Shown here one piece after another: positions 31,621 through 41,100 of a DNA stretch of 64,000 nt; within the stretch, counting starts at the first letter, position 1; each line of letters opens with the position of its first letter. This stretch comes from Paucibacter sediminis (GTDB lineage Bacteria; Pseudomonadota; Gammaproteobacteria; Burkholderiales; Burkholderiaceae_C), in the NCBI RefSeq assembly GCF_030254645.1, contig NZ_CP116346.1, forward strand, positions 4,629,001-4,693,000. The letters are read 5' to 3'. The notes beneath the pieces were generated by a model. That model was not told the origin of the DNA and ran no database searches. It saw nothing but the letters and a program-made list of their open reading frames with translations. The translations under genes and the position numbers were made by a program.

Positions 31621-32082
31621 ATGACCCTGGACAAATTCGACATCGCCATCCTGAGCGCCCTGCAGCAGGACGCGCGCATGAGCCTGCAGCAGCTCAGCGA
31701 ACTGGTGGGCCTGACAAGCTCACCCTGCTGGACGCGCATCAAGCGCATGGAGGCGGCCGGGGTGATCGAGGGCTATTCGGTGCGCGTGAACCCGGCCCTG
31801 ATCGGGCTGGGCGACACGGTGATCGTGCAGGTGACGCTGGAGAGCCATTCGGACGAGGCCTTGTTCGAATTCGGCCGTGCCCTCGAGCAGATCCCCGAAG
31901 TGCTGGAAGCCTTCCTGGTCTCGGGCGACTACGACTACTACGTGCGCATCGCGGTGGCGGACACGCGCGACTACGAGCGCCTGCTGCGCGAACGCCTCTA
32001 CAAGATTCCCGGCATCCGGCACAGCAAGTCCAGCTTCGTGCTGCGGCAGCTGAAGCAGAGCCAGCTGCCGCTCAGGCGCTGA
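31621..32082 (+). CDS. Lrp/AsnC family transcriptional regulator
   Basis: 153-residue amino-acid-responsive regulator. N-terminal winged HTH: LDKFDIAILSALQQDARMSL, SELVGLTSSPCWTRIKRMEAAGVIEGYS; C-terminal RAM/ACT-like domain with VQVTLESHSDEAL and VSGDYDYYVRIAVADTRDYERLL. The ATG at 31621 matches the family start. Divergent from the acetolactate synthase gene, which is its most likely target. Close to true Lrp-like members rather than AsnC by the GDYDYY motif. Confidence 0.9.
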   Translation: MTLDKFDIAILSALQQDARMSLQQLSELVGLTSSPCWTRIKRMEAAGVIEGYSVRVNPALIGLGDTVIVQVTLESHSDEALFEFGRALEQIPEVLEAFLVSGDYDYYVRIAVADTRDYERLLRERLYKIPGIRHSKSSFVLRQLKQSQLPLRR

Positions 32083-32094
32083 CGCGCCGGCGTC

Positions 32095-32388
32095 TCAGGC
32101 CTGCAGCTTGTGCTGCTTCTTGGCCTTGGCGCTCAGCTTGCTGCTGTGCTTGGCGTGCGCGGCCAGCGTCTTCTTGGCGCCCTTCTTGGCAGCCTTCTTG
32201 GCCTTCTTGGTCTTGTGCTTCACCGCCGCCTTGGCGCTAGCAGCGGGTGCAGCCGGTGCGGCGGTCTCGGTCACCGCCTGGCCCAGCACTGCGGGCGCGG
32301 GCGGCTGCACCACCGGGGTGGCCGTCTGGGCAAAGCTGGCGGTGGCGAACAAGGCGGCCAGGGCCAGGCCCAGCATTGATTTCTTCAT
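32095..32388 (-). CDS. Secreted Lys/Ala-rich basic protein (97 aa)
   Basis: Signal peptide of about 21 residues (MKKSMLGLALAALFATASFA) followed by a Pro/Ala/Thr-rich stretch and then a strongly basic tail from about residue 50, with repeated AKK/KK/AK units and several His. The tail resembles histone H1-like low-complexity sequence, but the export signal argues for the periplasm or surface. ATG 32388 has GGAG upstream. No family is recognised with confidence; the low complexity makes homology hard to judge. Convergent with the Lrp gene, 12 bases apart. Confidence 0.65.
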   Translation of the reverse strand: MKKSMLGLALAALFATASFAQTATPVVQPPAPAVLGQAVTETAAPAAPAASAKAAVKHKTKKAKKAAKKGAKKTLAAHAKHSSKLSAKAKKQHKLQA

Positions 32389-32472
32389 GTCGGAACTCCA
32401 AAAGGGGGCGCCGCAGAACTGCAGCAACAGCGCCAGTCTAGCGCCAGCCGGCGCGTGCCGAGCGGTGCAAGA

Positions 32473-33306
32473 TCAAGTGAACTCGCGTTCGCGCATCCAC
32501 TTGGTCGCCACCCACTTCTCGCCCGCCAGCACGGGCGAACCGCCGTGCAGGGTCAGGGTCGAGGGGTGCGCGCGCTCGTAGCTGAAGAACACCGCATTGC
32601 CCTTGATGGGCGCCACGTCCAGCTTGATGTCGGGGAACACCGTCGAGCCGCCCTGCTCCGGCGTGTTGAGGTACATCACCAGGGTGCCGACGCGCTGGCC
32701 GCCACGCGCCAGGATCGCCGGCGTGCTGGCATGGGTGGGATCGAAGTAGTCGTAATGCGGCAGGTACTCGGCTCCGGCGCGGTAATGCAGCACCTGCAAA
32801 CCCTCGCCGTTCTCCACCGGCCAGCGCAGCAGCTCGGCGATGCGCGCCTCCACGCGGGCGCAGATCTCGTTCTCGGCGCGCTCGAAGAACATGCCCTCGC
32901 TGGTGCGGGCCGCGTTGATCTCGCTGCCATCCTTGTCGTTGGCCACGGTCTCGGAGCGCGCCAGCCGCCGCGTGGCGGCCGCCACCATCGCATCGCACTC
33001 CTCATGCGACAGCAGGCCGCCGAACACCACCACGCGCGGATGCTCGACGCGCAGCAGCACCTGCACGCGCCGGTCGCTCAGCGGGATCTCGGCCGGCGAG
33101 CGGCGCAGATCCGGTTCGGGCACCGGCGATGGCGGCGGCAGTTCGGGGGAGGCCCCGTCCAGGGTCTCGGCGAGGGCCTGCAGGGCCACGCTTTGCGACC
33201 AGCCGCTGGCGCACATCGACTGCAGAATCGTCTCGCGCGAGGTGCCCGCCTGGGCATGGTCCTGAATCCAGCGACGCAGTTCGCCGGTGATGGTTTGCGT
33301 ACTCAT
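32473..33306 (-). CDS. 2OG-Fe(II) oxygenase, prolyl 4-hydroxylase-like
   Basis: 277-residue Fe(II)/2-oxoglutarate dioxygenase with a P4Hc domain in the C-terminal 190 residues. Iron ligands are His and Asp of LPHYDYFDP and the distal His in LHGGSP; the 2-oxoglutarate lysine is in GEKWVATKW. VMYLNTPEQGGSTVFP is a prolyl-hydroxylase signature. Residues 1-60 form a helical extension of unknown role, possibly substrate recognition. Bacterial relatives hydroxylate EF-Tu or other proteins; the substrate here is unknown. Start ATG 33306. Confidence 0.87.
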   Translation of the reverse strand: MSTQTITGELRRWIQDHAQAGTSRETILQSMCASGWSQSVALQALAETLDGASPELPPPSPVPEPDLRRSPAEIPLSDRRVQVLLRVEHPRVVVFGGLLSHEECDAMVAAATRRLARSETVANDKDGSEINAARTSEGMFFERAENEICARVEARIAELLRWPVENGEGLQVLHYRAGAEYLPHYDYFDPTHASTPAILARGGQRVGTLVMYLNTPEQGGSTVFPDIKLDVAPIKGNAVFFSYERAHPSTLTLHGGSPVLAGEKWVATKWMREREFT

Positions 33307-33333
33307 GGGCGAACATTCTGCCCAAAGCGCCCG

Positions 33334-34116
33334 CTACTCGACGCGGCGCCGGAACAACAATCGCTCGGGCGTGGACTGCCCGGCATCGAAACGGTAGCCG
33401 TCGGCCGCAAAGGCGCTCAGGCCCTCGGGCCGATCGATGCGCTCGGTGATCGCATAGCGCGCCATCAGCCCGCGCGCACGCTTGGCAAAAAAGCTGATGA
33501 CCTTGTACTTGCCGTTCTTCCAGTCCTCGAACTGGCACTCGATCACGCGCGGCTTCAGGCTCGGCCGGTCGGCCGCCTTGAAGTATTCCTGCGAGGCCAG
33601 GTTGACGATCACCGGCACCTTCTCGGCGGCGGCGCGCTGGTTCAGATGCTCGGCCAGGCGCTCGCCCCAGTAGGCGTAGAGATTGCGGCCCCGCGGGTTG
33701 GCAAGACCTGTCCCCATCTCCAGCCGGTAGGGCTGCATCAGGTCGAGCGGGCGCAGCACGCCGTAGAGGCCCGAGAGGATGGCCAGGTGCTGCTGGGCCC
33801 AGCGCAGATCCGCAGCGCTGAGGCTGCGCGCCTGCAGGCCGTCGTAGACATCGCCGTTGAAGGCAAGCACGCAGGGCTTGCTGTTGGCGGGCGTGAACGC
33901 CGGCGTCCAGGCCGCGTAGCGCGCCACGTTCAGCTCCGCGAGCGCCTGCGACAACTCCATCAACTCGCCCACCTCGGCCGCACTCTTGGGGCGCAGCAGA
34001 TCGATCAAGGCCTGGGCCTCGGGCACGAATTGCGGCTGGGTCGCCAGCTTGGCGATGGCCGCGGGCACCGGGGTTTCGTAATCGAGCGACTTGGCGGGAG
34101 AAAGCAGATAGAGCAT
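33334..34116 (-). CDS. yaaA: Peroxide stress protein YaaA
   Basis: 260 residues, same length as E. coli YaaA (DUF328), which lowers free intracellular iron under peroxide stress and binds DNA. Family marks: MLYLLSPAKSLDYETP, LAFNGDVYDGL, LYGVLRPLDLMQPYRLEMGT, VNLASQEYFKA and VISFFAKRARGLMARY. The ATG at 34116 gives the conserved N-terminus; an extension to 34248 would run into the exporter gene and is Gly/Ala-rich. Confidence 0.95.
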   Translation of the reverse strand: MLYLLSPAKSLDYETPVPAAIAKLATQPQFVPEAQALIDLLRPKSAAEVGELMELSQALAELNVARYAAWTPAFTPANSKPCVLAFNGDVYDGLQARSLSAADLRWAQQHLAILSGLYGVLRPLDLMQPYRLEMGTGLANPRGRNLYAYWGERLAEHLNQRAAAEKVPVIVNLASQEYFKAADRPSLKPRVIECQFEDWKNGKYKVISFFAKRARGLMARYAITERIDRPEGLSAFAADGYRFDAGQSTPERLLFRRRVE

Positions 34117-34184
34117 GGGCGGGCGGGATGGGAAAGCGCCCGGCATTCTCACCCAAGCGCGGCAGCCTGGATGAACAGCCTTGC

Positions 34185-35078
34185 TCAGCGCCGCCGCCCC
34201 AGCATCAGCAGCACCACCCCCACCAGCACCACCAGGGCCGCCAGCCATTCAAAAGCGCTGATCACCTCGCCCGCCACCGCCACCCCCAGCAGCATCGCGA
34301 TCACCGGGTTGACGAAGGAGTAGCTGGACGCCAGCGAGGCCGAGGCCTCGGCGAGCAAGAGCATGTAGGCGTTGAAGGCGATCAGCGAGCCGAACACCAC
34401 CAGATAGCTCCAGGCCAGCACCGCCTCGGCACGCAGCGGCTGGCTCAGGGTCTCGCCGCTGCCCAGGCTCAGCAGCATCAGCACCAGGCCGCCCGCCAGC
34501 ATCTCGCTGGCAAAGCCCATCGCACCCGGCGCCAGCGGCAGCGCGCGCTGCGACAGCACGCTGCCGACCGCCCAGCAGGCGCAGGCGGTCGTGATCGCCA
34601 CCAGCCCCGCCGGCGAGGCGCCGAAGCCCTGCCCCAGCGTCAGCATCAGCACGCCCACCAGCCCCACCGCGATGCCGGCCAGCTCCAGGCGCGAGGGGAT
34701 CACGCGCCACAACAGGTTCAGCGCCGCGATCATCAGCGGCATCACCGCGATGAAGGCCACCACCAGGCCCGAGCCGACGCTTTGCTCCGCGGTGGCCGTG
34801 CCGCCCATGCCACCGCCCAGCATCAGCCCGCCCACCACCAGGGCATTGAGCCACTGGCGCCGGTTCGGCCAGGGTGCGCCGCGGCCGCGCATCCAGAGCG
34901 CCAGCACCACGCCCGCCACCAGAAAGCGCGAGCCCATCTGGAAGAAGGGCGGGAAGCTCAGCAAGGCGTATTTGATGGCCAGATAGGTCGAGCCCCAGAC
35001 CAGCCAGGTGGCGGCCAGGCAGGCCAGGATGCGGGGGCTGAGGCCGGTGCCGGCGGGCAGGCTTGCGGTTTGATTCAT
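34185..35078 (-). CDS. YedA-like EamA-family exporter
   Basis: 297-residue inner-membrane protein, ten hydrophobic segments in two EamA repeats. WLVWGSTYLAIKYAL and FPPFFQMGSRFLVAGVV are typical of the YedA/RhaT-like drug-metabolite branch. The second repeat (about 155-290) ends ASLASSYSFVNPVIAMLLG, the conserved NPV motif. Divergent from an Lrp/AsnC gene, which suggests an amino-acid or related substrate; that is inference. Start ATG 35078. Confidence 0.88.
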   Translation of the reverse strand: MNQTASLPAGTGLSPRILACLAATWLVWGSTYLAIKYALLSFPPFFQMGSRFLVAGVVLALWMRGRGAPWPNRRQWLNALVVGGLMLGGGMGGTATAEQSVGSGLVVAFIAVMPLMIAALNLLWRVIPSRLELAGIAVGLVGVLMLTLGQGFGASPAGLVAITTACACWAVGSVLSQRALPLAPGAMGFASEMLAGGLVLMLLSLGSGETLSQPLRAEAVLAWSYLVVFGSLIAFNAYMLLLAEASASLASSYSFVNPVIAMLLGVAVAGEVISAFEWLAALVVLVGVVLLMLGRRR

Positions 35079-35136
35079 GGCTCAAATGCTAAGCAAATAG
35101 GCCGCACCCTTGAATGCAATCTTCAAGACTTGATCG

Positions 35137-35167
35137 CGGAATTTCCTTAAACTTCATGGAAATTCCG
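35137..35167. promoter_or_regulatory. Inverted repeat, candidate Lrp operator
   Basis: CGGAATTTCC and GGAAATTCCG, a perfect 10-base inverted repeat with an 11-base spacer, in the divergent interval between the exporter (start 35078) and the Lrp/AsnC gene (start 35187). Confidence 0.6.
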
Positions 35168-35186
35168 CCATGCAGCCTTTGAAATC

Positions 35187-35699
35187 ATGATCGATGACCT
35201 GGACCACCATGACAGCCGCATTCTTGCCGAGCTCCAGGTGGACGCCCGCCTCAGCATGGCCGAGCTGGGCCGGCGCGTGTTTCTCTCGCAGCCGGCCGTC
35301 ACCGAGCGGGTGCGCAAGCTGGAGGCGCTGGGCGTCATCACCGGCTACCGCGCGGTGGTGGACAGCGCCAAGCTGGGTTATGCGATCCGCGGCGTGATAC
35401 GCGTGGGCCGCTGCGACGAGCCGCGCATGCGCCGCGCCATCGAGGCCAGCCCCGAGGTGCTGACCGCCTACAACGTCACCGGCGAGGACAGCTGGATCCT
35501 GGAGATCGCGGTGCGCGACGTGGCGCATCTGGAGCAGGTGCTGCAGCGCTATTGCGCGCTCTCCGAGACCTCCACCGCCATCATCCTGCGCAGCCTGCGC
35601 GAGCACGCGCCGCTGCGGCCGGCCATGCAAGACCTGACCCCGACGGAGCCCGCGCCCAAGCATGAAAAAACCGCCAGGGCCGGCGGCCGTGGCGGTTGA
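35187..35699 (+). CDS. Lrp/AsnC family transcriptional regulator
   Basis: 170-residue regulator: winged HTH in 1-60 (DHHDSRILAELQVDARLSMA, VFLSQPAVTERVRKLEALGV) and a RAM domain in 70-145 (YNVTGEDSWILEIAVRDVAHLE). Start ATG 35187. The last 15 or so residues (basic, Ala/Gly-rich) are encoded by the terminator of the convergent TolC gene and are probably not functional sequence. Likely controls the divergent YedA-like exporter through the inverted repeat at 35137. Confidence 0.9.
   Translation: MIDDLDHHDSRILAELQVDARLSMAELGRRVFLSQPAVTERVRKLEALGVITGYRAVVDSAKLGYAIRGVIRVGRCDEPRMRRAIEASPEVLTAYNVTGEDSWILEIAVRDVAHLEQVLQRYCALSETSTAIILRSLREHAPLRPAMQDLTPTEPAPKHEKTARAGGRGG
35665..35697 (-). terminator. 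Terminator of the efflux block, inside the Lrp gene end
   Basis: Stem AACCGCCA / TGGCGGTT with an inner GGCC/GGCC stem and a 3-base loop, followed on the minus strand by TTTTTT. It stands 19 bases past the tolC-like stop and overlaps the last codons of the convergent Lrp gene. Confidence 0.85.
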
Positions 35700-35715
35700 C
35701 CGATGCGGGGCCGGC

Positions 35716-37080
35716 TTACTTGGCGAGCAGATGGTTCACCGCGGCCACGTCATCGGGGCGCAGCTGGCCGGCGGCCTGGCGCAGCGCCAGGCTCAGCAGC
35801 ACGGTGTCGTAGCGCGCCTTGGCCAGGTTCTGCTGGGTGCTGTAGAGCTGGGTCTGGGCATTCAGCACGTCCAGGTTGACGCGCACGCCGACCTTGTAGC
35901 CCAGCTGGGTCGCTTCCAGCGCCAGCTTGCTGGACGACTCGGCCGCCTCATAGGCCTTCACCTGGGCCATGCTGGACTGCCAGCGGAAGAAGGTGCTCTT
36001 GGTCTTCTCGGAGACAAAGCGCCGCGCATAGTCCAGGTCGTTGCGCGACTTCTCCTCCAGCTTGAGGGTCTCCTTGATGCGGTTCTGCGTCGCGCCGCCG
36101 GTATAGAGCGGGAAGCTCACGGTGACGCCCAGCGAGGCGTTCTTGGTGGTGCCCACGCCCGACTGGGCGGCGGCCAGGCCGCTCAGGTTGTTGTGCAGGT
36201 TCTGCGCACCCAGGCTGCCGTTCAGGTCCACCGTCACGCCCTCGGCGGCCTTGGCCTTCTGCGTCTCCAGCTGTGCCACCTCCAGCCCCAGGCGCGCCTT
36301 GCGCACGCCGGGGTGCTGCTCGTCGGCCTGCGCCACCCAGGTGTCCACATTGGTGGACGGCAGCGCCGGCAGGGCCACCGGCACCGCCAGGGGCTTGGGT
36401 TCCACGCCCACGCGGCCGACGATCTGGTCCAGCGTCACGCGCTTGACGCGCAGATCGTTGTCGGCCGCCAGTTCCTGCGCCGTCGCCAGGTCGTACTTGG
36501 CCTGCGCCTCGCGCGTATCGGTGATGGTGGCCGTGCCGACCTCGAAATTGCGCTTGGCCGAGGCCAGTTGCTCGCTGATGGCCGTTTTGTTGGCGCGCGT
36601 GGTGGCGAGCGTGTCGCCGGCCGCAAGCACGTCGAAGTAGGCCTGGGCCACGCGGAAGATCAGGTCCTGCTCGGCGGATTCCAGATCCGCCTGCGCCACG
36701 CCCAGGGCGCGCTGGGCCTGGTCGATGGTGAGCGCATTGCCGCGGTTGTAGAGCGCATAGCTGCCCTTCAGCCCGGCCTGCAAGGTGTCGGAATTGAGGT
36801 TGCCGCCGCTCGGCGGGTCGACACGCTGGTGCGTGGCGGAAGCGCCCAGACCCAGGGTGGGACGCGCCAGCGCGTCGGCCTGCGCCGCCTTGTACTGCGC
36901 CGAATCGGCCTGGGCACGCGCGGCCAGGTAGGTGGCGTCATAGGCCCGCGCCGCGTCATAGAGCTCGTTCAGGCTCTGTGCCTGCGCGCCTGCACCGAAG
37001 AGGCCGAGCGCCATGGCGAGGGTGCTCAGGCGCAATGCGGTGCGCGCTTTGTTCGACTTGTTCTCACGGACAGCAGGCAT
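35716..37080 (-). CDS. TolC family outer-membrane efflux channel
   Basis: Outer-membrane channel of 454 residues that completes a tripartite pump. Signal peptide to about residue 35 (AMALGLFGAGAQAQ). Two OEP repeats: the first from SLNELYDAARAYDATYLAARAQADS, the second from about 240; conserved YTGGATQNRIKE and the closing VNLDVLNAQTQLYSTQQNLAKARYDTVL. The ATG at 37080 has AAGGA 6 bases before it; a TTG/ATG further upstream is less likely. Last gene of the TetR-MFP-RND-PimT-rhodanese-TolC run and closed by a terminator. Confidence 0.93.
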   Translation of the reverse strand: MPAVRENKSNKARTALRLSTLAMALGLFGAGAQAQSLNELYDAARAYDATYLAARAQADSAQYKAAQADALARPTLGLGASATHQRVDPPSGGNLNSDTLQAGLKGSYALYNRGNALTIDQAQRALGVAQADLESAEQDLIFRVAQAYFDVLAAGDTLATTRANKTAISEQLASAKRNFEVGTATITDTREAQAKYDLATAQELAADNDLRVKRVTLDQIVGRVGVEPKPLAVPVALPALPSTNVDTWVAQADEQHPGVRKARLGLEVAQLETQKAKAAEGVTVDLNGSLGAQNLHNNLSGLAAAQSGVGTTKNASLGVTVSFPLYTGGATQNRIKETLKLEEKSRNDLDYARRFVSEKTKSTFFRWQSSMAQVKAYEAAESSSKLALEATQLGYKVGVRVNLDVLNAQTQLYSTQQNLAKARYDTVLLSLALRQAAGQLRPDDVAAVNHLLAK

Positions 37081-37128
37081 GACGCTTCCTTGCAGCATAG
37101 TTAGGTCCCAAATAAGGGAGGGTTCGGA

Positions 37129-37458
37129 TCAATATCTGGGCACCATGGGGTCTTGCTCGCAAGACCAGGCCTCGATGCCGCCGGCGAGGTTATAGACGGT
37201 TTCAAAGCCCTGGCGCTCAAGAAATGCGACGACTTGCAGACTTCGCATCCCATGATGGCAATAACAGACGACGGGCCGCGCCGGCTCCAGCCGCGCCAGC
37301 GCCGCCGGAATCTGCCCCATCGGCACGGCCAGGGTGTCGACGCCGGGCGGGCTGATGCTGGCCAGCGCCACCTCCCAGGGCTCGCGCACATCCAGCAGCA
37401 GGGGCGGCGTCGGCGCGTCCAGCATGGCGCGCAGTTCCGTCACCGAGATCTGCTGCAT
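37129..37458 (-). CDS. Single-domain rhodanese-like protein
   Basis: 109-residue rhodanese domain (sulfur or cysteine-persulfide transfer). DVREPWEVALASI is the N-terminal signature, and the active-site loop CYCHHGMRS holds the catalytic Cys, followed by FLERQGFETVYNLAGGIEAW. Similar to GlpE/YgaP-type cytoplasmic rhodaneses. ATG 37458; a TTG at 37470 overlapping the preceding stop is the alternative. It lies between a PimT-like methyltransferase and TolC, an unusual position inside an efflux operon. Confidence 0.92.
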   Translation of the reverse strand: MQQISVTELRAMLDAPTPPLLLDVREPWEVALASISPPGVDTLAVPMGQIPAALARLEPARPVVCYCHHGMRSLQVVAFLERQGFETVYNLAGGIEAWSCEQDPMVPRY

Positions 37459-37466
37459 GCGAGGGC

Positions 37467-38120
37467 TCAAAACACGAAGCCGGAGGCGGCTTCGAAGCCC
37501 GGCAGGCGCGGCGCCGCGGTGTCGAACAGCTCGACGCTCTTGTATTCCTTCTCACCCACCCGGGTGGTGAGGGTGGCGCGCATCACCGGCTCCTCGCCCA
37601 CGATGGCCAGCAGGCGCCCGCCCACCTTCAGCTGTGCCAGCAGGGCCGCGGGCACCTCGGCCACCGAACCCGACAGCAGGATGGCGTCGAACGGCGCCTC
37701 GCCGGCCAGGCCCTGGGCGCCGGCCGCTTCGCGCACCGTGACATTGCTGAGGCCGGCGCGGCGCAGGTTCTCGGCCGCCTGCCGCGCCAGCTCGGGGCTG
37801 GACTCCAGCGTCACGACGCGCTGCGCGCGGTGCCCCAGCATGGCGGCGAGAAAGCCGCTGCCGGTGCCGATCTCCAGCACCTTCTCATGCCGCGCCACCT
37901 TCAGCTCCTGCAGCAGGCGCGCTTCCACGCGCGGGGCCAGCGTGCTGCGCCCCTCGCCCAGCGGCAGCTCGGTGTCGGAGAAGGCCATGGCGCGGTAGGC
38001 GGCGGGCACGAAGTCCTCGCGCTTCACCGCGGCCAGCAATCCCAGCACATCCTGGTCCAGCACATTCCAGGGCCGGATCTGCTGTTCGATCATGTTGAAG
38101 CGGGCTTGTTCGTAGTTCAT
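37467..38120 (-). CDS. Protein-L-isoaspartate methyltransferase-like protein (second Pcm paralogue)
   Basis: 217 residues of the PCMT family with SAM loop VLEIGTGSGFLAAMLG and EQQIRPWNVLDQDVL, a start common to the Burkholderiales paralogue that accompanies tolC. Unlike pcm at 16966 it lacks the usual N-terminal extension and the LPIG/GQTIS region is replaced by LPLGEGRSTLAPR. Substrate unproven; a protein-repair role is only inferred. The ATG at 38120 has AAGGA upstream and is preferred over 38126. Lies between the RND pump and the rhodanese gene. Confidence 0.85.
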   Translation of the reverse strand: MNYEQARFNMIEQQIRPWNVLDQDVLGLLAAVKREDFVPAAYRAMAFSDTELPLGEGRSTLAPRVEARLLQELKVARHEKVLEIGTGSGFLAAMLGHRAQRVVTLESSPELARQAAENLRRAGLSNVTVREAAGAQGLAGEAPFDAILLSGSVAEVPAALLAQLKVGGRLLAIVGEEPVMRATLTTRVGEKEYKSVELFDTAAPRLPGFEAASGFVF

Positions 38121-38153
38121 GCTCATCCTTGGCTCAAATCTTCCGGCGCGATT

Positions 38154-41100
38154 CTATTTCCCGGCGCGCGCTGCGCCATTGCCATCCGTCATGCCGCGCG
38201 ACCATTTGCGCCTGGCCCATTGCGACAGATCGTCCAGGTAGCAGTAGATCACCGGCACCACCACCAGGGTCAGCAGCGAGGAGGTGATGACACCGCCAAT
38301 CACCGCCTGGCCCATCGGCGCGCGCTGCTCCGAGCCCTCGGAGAGCGCAAAGGCCAGCGGCACCATGCCGAACACCATCGCCAGCGTGGTCATCAGGATA
38401 GGGCGCAGCCGCACCCGCGCGGCGTGCAGCAGCGCGGCATCGCGGCTCATCGGCTCGGCATCCACGCCATGGCCATGCTCGCCCTCGCGCGAGCGGATCG
38501 CGAAGTCGATCAGCAGGATGGCGTTCTTGGTCACCAAGCCCATCAGCATGACGATGCCGATGATGCTGAACATGTTCAGCGTGGAGCGGAACAGCAGCAG
38601 CGCCAGGATCACGCCGATCAGCGTCAGTGGCAGCGAACTCATCAGCGCCAGCGGCTGCAGGAAGCTCTTGAACTGGCTGGCCAGAATCATGTAGATGAAG
38701 ATGATGGCCAGCCCCAGCGCGCCCACCGCGTACTGGAAGCTCTCGTTCATGTTCTTGGTCGAGCCGCCAAAGGAATAGCGGTAGCCGGGCGGGAACTCGC
38801 TTTCCTGCAGGATCTTCTGGATGTCGGCCGAGACCTCGCCCGAGCTGCGCCCCAGGGCGTTGCCGTCGATGGTGATCTCGCGGTTCATGTCGCGCCGGTT
38901 GATCTGATTGGGTCCGGTGGAGGGCAGGATATCGGCCACCTGGGCCAGCCGCACCACGCGCGCCGAGCCGTCGCTGGCGGCCGCCACATTGAGGGGCAGG
39001 TCTTGCAGATCGGCCAGGCTGTCGCGCTGGCCGGGCGGCAGGCGCACGATGACGTCGTAGTTCTCGCCGTCCGGCGCGCGCCAGTTGCCCACCGTGGTGC
39101 CGGCCACCAGGGTGCGCAGCGAGCTCGCCAGGGCGTTCACGTTCAGGCCCACGTCGGCCGCGGCATCGCGCTTCACCTCCACCGAAACGGTGGGCTTGTT
39201 GGGCTTGAGCGTGCTGTCAAGGTCCACCAGGCCGGGCACCCGGCGCAGCTTCTCGGTGACGCGGTTGGCGATGCGTTCCAGCTCCTTCAGGTCCGAGCCC
39301 TGGATGGAGAACTGCAGGCTCTTGCCGCCGCCCAGATCGGTCTGGCCGATATTGGTGACGGTGATGCCCGGGATGGTGGCGAGCTTCTCGCGCAGCGGCG
39401 TGGCGAGATCGGCCACGCTACGCTGGCGGTCCTTGCGGTCCACCAGGCGCACATAGATGGCGCCATAGATCTTGCCGGCGGCAAAGCCGCTGTTGATGGT
39501 GGTGACGGTGTAGCGCACCTCGGGCATGGCGCGCAGCACCGCATCGATCTGTCGGGCGCGCGCCTCGGTCACCTCCAGCGAGGAGCCCACCGGGGTGTAG
39601 AAGTTCACCTGGGTCTCGGAGAGGTCGGCCTTGGGCACGAACTCCTTGCCCACCCCGCCCAGCAGCACGAAGCTCAGCACCAGGGTCGACAGCGCGATCA
39701 GCAGGGTCTTGCCCTTGTGCTGGAGCGACCAGGCGAGGATCAGCTGGTAGACGTCGGACAGCCAGTTGGTGAAGCGATCGAACTGGCCGGTGACGCGGCC
39801 CACCGTGCGGTCGTACAGGCTCAGCGGCCCTTCCTTGGGCGCGCCATGGCCGGCATGCGGGTCGTGCCAGACGCTGGACAGCATCGGGTCCAGCGTGAAG
39901 CTCACAAACATCGAGATCAGCACCGCGGCGACGATGGTGATGCCGAACTCGTGGAAGAACTTGCCGACGATGCCGCCCATGAAGCCGATCGGCAGGAACA
40001 CCGCCACGATGGACAGCGTGGTGGCCAGCACCGCCAGGCCGATCTCCTCGGTGCCGTCCAGCGCCGCCTGGCGCGGGCTCACCCCCATCGCCACATGGCG
40101 CACGATGTTCTCGCGCACCACGATGGCATCGTCGATCAACAGGCCCACACATAGCGACAGCGCCATCATGGTGATGTTGTTGATGGTGAAGCCGAACAGG
40201 TACATGAACAGAAAGGTGCCGATCAGCGCGATCGGCAGCGTCAGCCCGGTGATGACGGTGGAGCGCCAGCTGTTCAGGAACAGGAACACGATCAGCACCG
40301 TCAACGCCGCGCCCTCGAACAGGGTGCGCTTGACGTTGGCCACCGAGATGCGCACCGCGCGCGAGTTGTCGCGGTTCACCTCCAGCTTCACGCCCTTGGG
40401 GGTCAGGCCTTGCGCGTCCTTGAGCGCCGCCATCAGGCCGTCGACCACCGCGATGGTGTTCTCGCCCTGGCTCTTCTGCACCGACAGCAGCACGGTGCGC
40501 TGGCCGTTGTAGAGCGCCAGGCTCTCGACCTCCTGCGGCCCGTCCACCACCTCGGCCACCTGCCAGAGCTTGATGGGGGTGCCGGCACGGCGCGCCACCA
40601 CGATGTCGCGGAAATCCTCGGGGCGCTTCAGCCGCGCATTGATCTGCACCACGCGCTCCTGCTCGCGCGAGCGCAGATTGCCCATCGGCAGTTCCTGGTT
40701 CTCGCTCTTCACCGCGGCCAGCACCTGGTCCACGCCCACGCCCAGGGCCTCCATGGCCTGCGGCTTGAGGAAGAGCTGGATCTGGCGCTGCAGACCGCCC
40801 ACCACCTGCACCGAGCCGACGCCACGCACGTTCTCCAGGCGCTTTTGCAGCACCTGGGTGGCCCAGGTGGTGAGGTCCTGGGTGCTGGTCTTGCCGTCCT
40901 CGGACAGCAGGGCCACGTTGAAGACCGGTGCGCTCTGCGGATCAAAGCGCGAGATGCGCGGCTCCTTGACCTCGTCGCGCAACAGCGGGCGTATCAGCGC
41001 CACCTTCTCGCGCACGTCTTCGGCGGCCTTGCGGCCGTCGATGTCGAGGTTGAACTCGATGATCACCACCGCCGTGCCCTCGTAGGAGCGCGAGTACAGC

